DNA from: Spirochaeta sp.
Lineage (GTDB): Bacteria; Spirochaetota; Spirochaetia; DSM-27196; Alkalispirochaetaceae
Length of the DNA stretch: 19,939 nt
Direction: 5' to 3'
NCBI GenBank assembly: GCA_007117185.1
Contig: SKHA01000010.1
Span: forward strand, 1-19,939
The position numbers and the translations under genes were made by a program. How positions within the stretch are numbered: position 1 is the stretch's first letter; each line of letters opens with the position of its first letter. The notes below the pieces were generated by a model. It saw nothing but the letters and a program-made list of their open reading frames with translations, did not search any database and was not told the origin of the DNA. Below are positions 14,442 through 19,939 of this stretch, one piece after another.

Positions 14442-16228
14442 AGATCCCGACGCACCTGCTCCTGAACCAGAAGGGCAAGCTCCTCTGAGATGCCGGTACT
14501 CTTGGCGATGATGTCCACCGGCGTCTCCAGCAGCCCGTCCAGGTGGGGAAAGGCCTTCATGATTCGCACCGCCCGGCGGGGGCCGATCCCGGGAACGCTC
14601 TGTACGGTGGCTGTGATCACATCCTTCTTCTGCAGCTCCGCGCGGTAGGTGGTGGCAAAGCGGTGCGCTTCATCCCGCAGGTACTGCAGGATACGAAGCG
14701 CCGGGGTGCCCTCGGGGAGTTTCAGGGGCTCGGCGTGGTCCGGCAGGTACAGCTCCTCATCCTGCTTGGCCAGCCCCACCAGGGGAATGTTCATGTCCAG
14801 TGCCTTCAGGATCGCCACGGCGGCGTTCACCTGCCCCCGCCCCCCGTCGATCAGGATCAGATCGGGTCGGGGCAGCTCCTCGTTCTTCACCCGGGTGTAC
14901 CGGCGGGCCATAACCTCCCGCATCGCCTGGAAATCGTCCACCTTGCCCTCCGGCAGAGAGCGGATCCGGAAGCGCCGGTATTGAGCCGGGTCGGGGACGC
15001 CGTTGGTGAAACTCACCATGGAAGCGACGGTGTTCCTGCCCCCCACCTGGGCGATATCAAACCCCTCTATCCGCAGGGGCGGGGTGGTCAGCTGGAGTAC
15101 GTCCGCCAGCTCCTGCAGCGCCGGCAGGTCTCCCCGGGCGCGAAGACGCTTCTCCAGCTCCTGCCGGGCGTTTTCCGTACACAAGCGCAGAATGGACGCG
15201 TCCCGGGAGGTCTCCGCGGCGAGGATTGCCACCTCCTTGTCCAGCTCCTGCCGGAAGAACCGCTGAAGCTGCGCCGGGTCTGCCAGGATTGCCGAGAGGT
15301 ACAACCGCCCGGGGGCGAGGCTGGTGGAGCTGTAGAACTGCACCAGGAACTCCTCAACGTTCTCTTCGTCGGATCCGGCCATCTCCGCGTGGAACATGGT
15401 GCTTCCCACCATCGTCCCGGAGCGCATCTGAAAGACCACAAAGACGGACATGCCATCCCGGGCGGCGTAGCCCAGATAGTCCCGCACCTCCAGGTCGAAG
15501 TCGACGATCCGCTGCTCCGTCTCGATCTGGTCAAGGGATCGCAGGGCGTCACGGAACTCCGCGGCCTTCTCAAAGTGCAGCTGCTCCACCGCCGAAGCCA
15601 TCTGCTTCTTCAGGTCCCGGCGGATCTCTGTGGTCTTCCCCGAGAGGAGCGCCCGGATCGCCTCCACCCTGCGCAGGTACTCATCCCGGTCGGTCTTTCC
15701 TGCGCAGACGGCGGCGCACTTGCCGATGTGGTAATAAAGGCACGGCTGCGGCCGGGGGCGGATATCCCGGGTGCGGCACTTGCGCAGGGGGTAGAGCGAC
15801 TCGATCAGTTTGAGATACCCCTCCAACCGCCAGATATTGGGAAAGGGGCCGAAGTACGAGGATCCGTCCTGGACGATCCGTCGCGTCCGGAAGACCCGGG
15901 GATACTCCTCGGCGGTGATGCGGATAACCGGATAGGTTTTGCCATCTTTGAGGTTGATGTTGTACCGCGGGCTGTGGCGCTTGATCAGGCTGTTCTCCAG
16001 CAGGAGCGCCTCGTACTCGTTCCCGGTGACGATGTACTCGATACGGTCCACCCGGGACATCAGGACTTCCGTCTTGATTGGCAGGTTAGCCTGGAAGTAC
16101 GACCGGACGCGACTGCGCAGGTCCTTGGCTTTCCCCACGTAGAGAATGGTGCCCTCGGGGTCAAACATGCGGTACACCCCGGGATCCCGGGGAAAATCTC
16201 GGATGCTCTCTTTCAGGTCGTCCTTCAT
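14429..16228 (-). CDS. uvrC: Excinuclease ABC subunit C
   Basis: UvrC makes both incisions around UvrB-bound DNA lesions. The 599-residue protein has the GIY-YIG nuclease (PGVYRMFDPEGTILYVGKAK, 16-35, with Arg40), four cysteines Cys151, Cys163, Cys171 and Cys175 as in iron-sulphur UvrC proteins, and the UVR motif (about 202-236, HFEKAAEFRD). The RNase H-like domain carries Asp391, Asp431/432, Asp461 (LIDGGRGQ) and His522, followed by helix-hairpin-helix motifs (VPGIGPRRAVRIMKAF). Near Asp391 the usual DISH is DIAQ. I chose the ATG at 16228, which gives MKDDLKESIR; an ATG five codons upstream (16243) is possible. Neither has a good Shine-Dalgarno. The gene stands alone on this strand. Confidence 0.97.
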   Translation of the reverse strand: MKDDLKESIRDFPRDPGVYRMFDPEGTILYVGKAKDLRSRVRSYFQANLPIKTEVLMSRVDRIEYIVTGNEYEALLLENSLIKRHSPRYNINLKDGKTYPVIRITAEEYPRVFRTRRIVQDGSSYFGPFPNIWRLEGYLKLIESLYPLRKCRTRDIRPRPQPCLYYHIGKCAAVCAGKTDRDEYLRRVEAIRALLSGKTTEIRRDLKKQMASAVEQLHFEKAAEFRDALRSLDQIETEQRIVDFDLEVRDYLGYAARDGMSVFVVFQMRSGTMVGSTMFHAEMAGSDEENVEEFLVQFYSSTSLAPGRLYLSAILADPAQLQRFFRQELDKEVAILAAETSRDASILRLCTENARQELEKRLRARGDLPALQELADVLQLTTPPLRIEGFDIAQVGGRNTVASMVSFTNGVPDPAQYRRFRIRSLPEGKVDDFQAMREVMARRYTRVKNEELPRPDLILIDGGRGQVNAAVAILKALDMNIPLVGLAKQDEELYLPDHAEPLKLPEGTPALRILQYLRDEAHRFATTYRAELQKKDVITATVQSVPGIGPRRAVRIMKAFPHLDGLLETPVDIIAKSTGISEELALLVQEQVRRDLYGA

Positions 16229-16240
16229 AGTGCCGATAGT

Positions 16241-16257
16241 CATTGTACGGTACTATG
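16241..16257. promoter_or_regulatory. 17-bp near-palindrome between uvrC and the LamG-type gene
   Basis: CATTGTACGGTACTATG is an inverted repeat centred on base 16249, with 7 of 8 base pairs symmetric and a perfect GTAC-G-GTAC core. It covers the -10 box proposed for uvrC and a TACTAT on the plus strand, so a bound protein would affect both divergent starts. uvrC is an SOS gene in several bacteria and lexA is nearby, so a LexA operator is one possible reading. No second copy was recognised to support this. Confidence 0.35.
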
Positions 16258-16271
16258 TGCGGCAAGGTCAT
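16242..16271 (-). promoter_or_regulatory. Candidate promoter for uvrC
   Basis: On the minus strand ATGACC (16271-16266, 4 of 6) is followed after 18 bases by TACAAT (16247-16242, 5 of 6). The predicted start lies about 6-8 bases before the uvrC ATG at 16228, so this would be another very short leader. The -10 is within the palindrome at 16241-16257. Confidence 0.4.
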
Positions 16272-17772
16272 GGGTTTTACAGTCTGCGTTCTCCTTGTGC
16301 TGATTGGATCTCCAGCTGCGGCCCAGATCCCTGCAGAGGTATTGCGCCTGGGCAGCGACGACAGCTGGAACGCGGTAGCGCAGTTTGAGAACGCCCGGCT
16401 GGTGCCGGGGTGGCGCGGCGGGATGGAAGTGGTGCTGGCAGAGGCGCAGACCGCCCTCCGTGACGAGACGGACCTGCTGGTCACCTTTGACGGCGTTCTT
16501 CAGGACCAGGCAGGGAATTATGCTGTCCTCCAGGGAGAAGATCTGCTGGTCACCGTTCCGGCCATGAACGGCGGTGCTGCCGGGTTCGACGGACGCAACC
16601 ACATCGCCCTGCGCCCGGGGAGAGAGTCCCTCTTTGCTCCGGCATCACAGGTCCAGAGCTTTACCATTGACCTCTGGTTTCATCCCAATCGGATCACCGA
16701 AGGGGCGGAGCTGCTGCGCTGGCGCGGCTCAATGCTCGAAGACGGACGACCGGTACTGCAGGAACTGCGTCTTCAGATCCGGGACCGGCGGCTTCACTGG
16801 GTGCTGGACAACCTGGTGGCCCGCACCGGGGCTAACGGGCGACCCCGAATGGACGGGGCTACCCTTTCAGCTCGTCGGACGTTGATACCCCGGACCTGGC
16901 AGCATCATCAGCTGCGGTTCGACGCCTTTACCGGACAGCTCTCGTACCTGGTGGACCAGCGTACCGAGGCGGTGACCTATCTGACCTCCACCGGCCGGGA
17001 AGATGGGACGGTGCATACCCTGCTGTTCGGCGTCGACACCGGCGAGGGACTGGTGGTTGGTCGCGGAGTAGAAGGTGCCCTGGACGAGTTGCGGATCATG
17101 CGGACCATTCCCGAGACCGCCCGGTGGACACGATTCGCCGGCGACCCCGGGAGTATCCTCACTGAACCGATCGATCTGGGTGGCTCCGGTGCCGTTGTTC
17201 AGGAGATTATCACCACAGAAGAGACCCCCGGGCGGACAGGGATCCGCGGCTTCTACCGCGTGGCCGACGTGGTCCTGAGTCGCGACCCTGCAGACGCGCT
17301 GGATGTCTCCTGGACCGAAATCCCCCAGAGCGGGGTGATCCCGTACGACCCCCGGGCTGGTCGGGGCAGGTACCTGCAGTTGCGCTTCGACCTCCTGGCG
17401 GACGCCGCCCGTAACGACACGCCGCGCCTTATGGATGTGGAAGTGGGGTATCTCCCGGCGTTGCCACCTATCCCGCCACGGGGTGTAGTGGGGCGTCCGG
17501 TTCCCGGCGGGGTTCTTCTTGAGTGGAACGAAGCGGTCGGCGGCGACGTTGCGGGGTATCGGGTGTACCTGGGGGAGCAGCCCCGGCGCTACACCGGCAC
17601 CGCAGCGGTAGCCAGCCCCATCGACGCCGGCTCCGGGACACGTCTGGAAATCACCGGGCTGCGCCCCGACGTTCCCTACGTCTTCGCGATAGAGAGCTAC
17701 GACCGGCATGGCCAGATCAGCCCTCTCTCACCGGAGGTGGAAGTTCGAGCGGGAAGGAACGTGACGCAATGA
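16255..17772 (+). CDS. Secreted LamG-like/fibronectin type III domain protein
   Basis: The function is unknown. The protein of about 505 residues starts with a signal peptide (MCGKVMGFTVCVLLVLIGSP, likely cut after AAA). A concanavalin/LamG-like region follows (about 110-285), with FTIDLWFHPN, LDNLVARTG, TWQHHQLRFDAFTGQLSYLVD and a terminal ALDELRIMR, the pattern of laminin-G-type sandwich domains. A middle beta-rich region (about 290-400) contains RYLQLRFDLLADAARNDTPR, and a C-terminal fibronectin type III domain (about 405-500) has GVLLEWNEAVGGDVAGYRVY and LRPDVPYVFAIESYD. Such proteins usually bind carbohydrate or protein outside the inner membrane. The start could be 16255 or 16270; 16255 supplies the basic residue expected of a signal peptide. 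Neither has a good ribosome site. The stop overlaps the TPR gene start as ATGA. Confidence 0.8.
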   Translation: MCGKVMGFTVCVLLVLIGSPAAAQIPAEVLRLGSDDSWNAVAQFENARLVPGWRGGMEVVLAEAQTALRDETDLLVTFDGVLQDQAGNYAVLQGEDLLVTVPAMNGGAAGFDGRNHIALRPGRESLFAPASQVQSFTIDLWFHPNRITEGAELLRWRGSMLEDGRPVLQELRLQIRDRRLHWVLDNLVARTGANGRPRMDGATLSARRTLIPRTWQHHQLRFDAFTGQLSYLVDQRTEAVTYLTSTGREDGTVHTLLFGVDTGEGLVVGRGVEGALDELRIMRTIPETARWTRFAGDPGSILTEPIDLGGSGAVVQEIITTEETPGRTGIRGFYRVADVVLSRDPADALDVSWTEIPQSGVIPYDPRAGRGRYLQLRFDLLADAARNDTPRLMDVEVGYLPALPPIPPRGVVGRPVPGGVLLEWNEAVGGDVAGYRVYLGEQPRRYTGTAAVASPIDAGSGTRLEITGLRPDVPYVFAIESYDRHGQISPLSPEVEVRAGRNVTQ

Positions 17773-19939
17773 AATACAAGGAACTACTTCGCCGGGCAAT
17801 TCAGTCCTTCCGGGTGGATGACTTCGAGGTGGCTGAACGACTGACCCGTGAACTGCTCTCTCACTTTCCTGATCTGGTCCAGGGCCATATTCTCCTCGGT
17901 ACGATCTACGGACGGCAGCGCCGCTTCGGCCCGGCCATCGAAAGCTATCGCCAGGCCATCCTGCTTGATCCGCACAACACGGAGGCACTGAATGATCTGG
18001 CGGTGATCTACCGTCAGAGCGGCGATACCGAAGAGGCCCTGCAGACGGTCCAGAAGGCGTTGAAGTACGGAGCGGGTCGGGCCGAAGTTCTGTACAATCT
18101 CGGCAACATTCACAAGGATATGGGCGAGCGGGAAAAGGCGATTGACGCCTACCGCAAAGCGGTGGCTGCTGACCCGACCCTCGCTCCGGCATACAACAAC
18201 CTCGGCACCCTGCACGACGCTCTGGGGCAGCACGACGAGGCCCGGGAAGCGTTTTTGCAGGGGTTGCGTCACGACCGTAACAACCCGACTCTCAACTTCA
18301 ACCTGGGAAACACCTACGCTTCTCAGGGGCAACTTGCCGAGGCGCGTCGGAGCTACGAGATGGCGTGCAAGGTGCGTCCGGGCTGGTCAGACGCGCTGAA
18401 CAACCTGGGTATCGTTCTGGATCAACTGGATGAGCCTGACCGAGCCCGGGAGATTTACGAGGAACTCATCGAGCTGGAGCCGGATAATCATCGTGCCCGG
18501 AACAACCTGGGAACGGTCCTTGCCCGTGCCGGACGGGTGGATGAGGCGATAGAACAGTTTCAGGCAGCCCTGGCCAACTCACCCCGGTACCACCGTGCCG
18601 CTGCCAACCTTGGCCAGGCCGCTTCCCAAACCACAGACAGCAACTCGGCCCGCAGAATCCTGCAGGAGATGATCAAGCAGGACCCTGAGAACATCGACTT
18701 GCGTCGGGGGCTGGCGGAGGTGCTGGACCGCGCCGGTGAGGATGAACAAGCCGTTGCCGCGTGGCAGCGGGTTGTGGAGGATGACCCCCACGATGCGGAT
18801 GCCCTGCTGCGCCTGGGAATGGCCCAGCACCGGTCGGGTGATCACGAAGGGGGACAGCTCTCCCTTGCCCGTTATACCGAACGGAACCCTGACGACACCT
18901 CCTACCTCGAGTCCCTGGCGGGAATACTCCAGGAGAACGGGCTTTATCAGGAGGCGCTGGAAGCGGCTGAACAGGCGATCGCCACTGATCCTGACGGGGT
19001 GCACGGATGGCTGCGCAAAGCCGAGGCGCTGGCGGCGCTGGGTCGCGGAGATGAGGCGGAGTCCGCCCTGGAGCGGGCAGCGCTGCGGGACGAGCCGGAT
19101 GCCCGCTATCTTGCTACCCGGGCAGCGGTAAATCGTGCGATCGGTAACCGCGAGGATGCCCTGCGCGCCGCAGAGGAGCTGATATCTCTACAGGGAAATC
19201 GCGCGTCCTCGGATGACCTCAGCGATCTGAACAGCAGTCTGGCCCTGTACGAGCAGATGGTGGAGGCCTACGAAGACGAGCACGGAGCGTCATGGCAGAA
19301 GAACCTGGATCGTCTGGGAGATCTGGCAGAGAAGGGCAGTACGCCGGTGTTTCGCCGGGAGATGGAAGCGGAGCAGACCGAAGATTTGGAAGAGGACTCC
19401 ATTCCGATCCTGGACCTCTCCGAGGTGGGTGGAGACGATCTGGAAGAGCCTCTGGACGAAGAGCTCGACGAGGTGGTGGAAGAGTTTGACGACGAAGAGA
19501 TTCCCCTGATCATGCCTGATCTCTCCGGTGGGAGTGCCTCCGCGTCTGGTGGAGGCGGTAGTGGCGGCGGGGAAGGTGCTGCGGACGGTGCAGGGGTTCC
19601 CGGTGATGAAGACGCTGAAGGGGACGCCGGAGCAGAGGATATGGACGATCAGGAGGGCGCGGGGGATCTCAGCGATCTGGCCGAACCCGATCAGGAGCCG
19701 CTGTTTATGCCGGATCGGCCGTTATCGCCGCCGGAACCAGAACCGGAACCTGAGCCCGAGCCGGAGCCGGAGGCCGAGCCGGAAGTGAAACCTCCACCGA
19801 TACCACCGCAGAAACCGGAGCCTGAGGTGGAGCCTGAACCCGAGCCTGAACCCGAGCCGGAGCCGGAGCTGGAACCTGAGCCGGAGCCTGAGGTGGAGCT
19901 GGAACCTGAGCCTCAGCCCGTCCCGCCACCAGAGCCCGA
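17769..19939 (+). CDS. Long TPR protein with acidic and Pro-Glu-rich tail, 3' end outside window
   Basis: The frame is open from the ATG at 17769 to the last base with no stop, giving 723 residues so far. Residues 1-476 divide into 14 consecutive TPR units of exactly 34 residues, with no insertion; the best are NLGNIHKDMGEREKAIDAYR and NLGTVLARAGRVDEAIEQFQ. An acidic stretch (about 517-565, EEPLDEELDEVVEEFDDEE), a Gly/Ser-rich linker (about 570-600), another acidic part, and a Pro-Glu repeat tail from about 655 follow. There is no signal peptide or membrane helix in the visible part, so the visible domain is probably cytoplasmic. TPR arrays bind other proteins; the partner is unknown. GGAAGGA lies upstream, and the start overlaps the preceding stop (ATGA), so it is probably co-translated with the LamG-type protein. 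Confidence 0.85.
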   Translation, partial: MKYKELLRRAIQSFRVDDFEVAERLTRELLSHFPDLVQGHILLGTIYGRQRRFGPAIESYRQAILLDPHNTEALNDLAVIYRQSGDTEEALQTVQKALKYGAGRAEVLYNLGNIHKDMGEREKAIDAYRKAVAADPTLAPAYNNLGTLHDALGQHDEAREAFLQGLRHDRNNPTLNFNLGNTYASQGQLAEARRSYEMACKVRPGWSDALNNLGIVLDQLDEPDRAREIYEELIELEPDNHRARNNLGTVLARAGRVDEAIEQFQAALANSPRYHRAAANLGQAASQTTDSNSARRILQEMIKQDPENIDLRRGLAEVLDRAGEDEQAVAAWQRVVEDDPHDADALLRLGMAQHRSGDHEGGQLSLARYTERNPDDTSYLESLAGILQENGLYQEALEAAEQAIATDPDGVHGWLRKAEALAALGRGDEAESALERAALRDEPDARYLATRAAVNRAIGNREDALRAAEELISLQGNRASSDDLSDLNSSLALYEQMVEAYEDEHGASWQKNLDRLGDLAEKGSTPVFRREMEAEQTEDLEEDSIPILDLSEVGGDDLEEPLDEELDEVVEEFDDEEIPLIMPDLSGGSASASGGGGSGGGEGAADGAGVPGDEDAEGDAGAEDMDDQEGAGDLSDLAEPDQEPLFMPDRPLSPPEPEPEPEPEPEPEAEPEVKPPPIPPQKPEPEVEPEPEPEPEPEPELEPEPEPEVELEPEPQPVPPPEP
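19731..19939 (+). repeat. Imperfect Pro-Glu codon repeat
   Basis: CCG/CCT/CCC/CCA and GAG/GAA codons alternate through this stretch of the TPR gene, encoding runs such as PEPEPEPEPEPEPE broken by short Val, Leu, Ala, Lys and Pro-rich units (PPPIPPQKP). Synonymous codons vary (gaacctgagccggagcctgag), so the amino-acid pattern is better kept than the base pattern. The repeat continues past the window end. Confidence 0.85.

Noticed and set aside
14401..14470. Terminator between convergent holA and uvrC
   Set aside because: The genes overlap by 13 bases and I could not find a stem followed by a T-run on either strand.
14543..16303. 586-codon plus-strand open frame opposite uvrC
   Set aside because: uvrC on the minus strand is complete and has every family motif; the antisense translation has none.
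19705..19929. Minus-strand frame with Ala-Pro-Gln-Val repeats
   Set aside because: It is the reverse reading of the Pro-Glu repeat in the TPR gene, whose frame is continuous from a well-supported start.
19731..19939. CRISPR array or non-coding tandem repeat
   Set aside because: There are no spacer/repeat units of fixed length, and the pattern follows codons of the open TPR frame.

Overview
The window is gene-dense chromosomal DNA of a G+C-rich, diderm bacterium. The protein set fits a free-living spirochaete (Spirochaeta/Alkalispirochaeta-like): HPr kinase beside HPr, Lpt genes without adjacent Kdo genes, an LptC-like protein with a relaxed lipobox, a LexA with an atypical helix-turn-helix, and a long TPR protein. 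The gene order pyrG-lptC-lptA-lptB-rpoN-hpf-hprK-HPr also resembles deltaproteobacteria, so the assignment is an inference. I found no mobile element, CRISPR array, tRNA or rRNA, and no gap over 300 bases without a gene.

Layout. (1) 1-260, plus strand: the C-terminal end of a two-helix RseC-like membrane protein. (2) 232-2945, minus strand: cheR-cheB-lipB, a compact unit joining the two chemoreceptor adaptation enzymes to lipoate biosynthesis. (3) 3046-14441, plus strand: twelve tightly packed genes, pyrG-lptC-lptA-lptB-rpoN-hpf-hprK-HPr-ntrY-ntrX-lexA-holA. They cover CTP synthesis, envelope glycolipid export, sigma-54, ribosome hibernation, the HPr Ser-kinase switch, a sigma-54-dependent two-component system, SOS control and the polymerase III clamp loader. 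Most junctions overlap or are only a few bases apart. (4) 14429-16228, minus strand: uvrC, convergent with holA. (5) 16255-19939, plus strand: a secreted LamG/FN3-type protein coupled by an ATGA overlap to a long TPR protein that runs off the window end. The TPR protein has 14 uninterrupted 34-residue units, an acidic and glycine-rich segment, and a Pro-Glu repeat tail.

How it works together. RpoN is the sigma factor needed by NtrX, whose kinase NtrY is encoded four genes downstream of rpoN. HprK would phosphorylate HPr at Ser46, and both residues of the HPr switch (His15, Ser46) are present. LptB, LptC and LptA are three parts of one transenvelope export machine. LexA and UvrC are the two SOS/repair players, and a 17-bp near-palindrome sits at the uvrC start.

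The most notable non-coding signal is that the genes heading transcription units (cheR, pyrG, rpoN, uvrC) have sigma-70-like boxes 7-13 bases before the start codon and no usable Shine-Dalgarno. Internal operon genes have clear Shine-Dalgarno sites. This suggests leaderless or very short-leader mRNAs at operon heads. I see no wholly new enzyme system.
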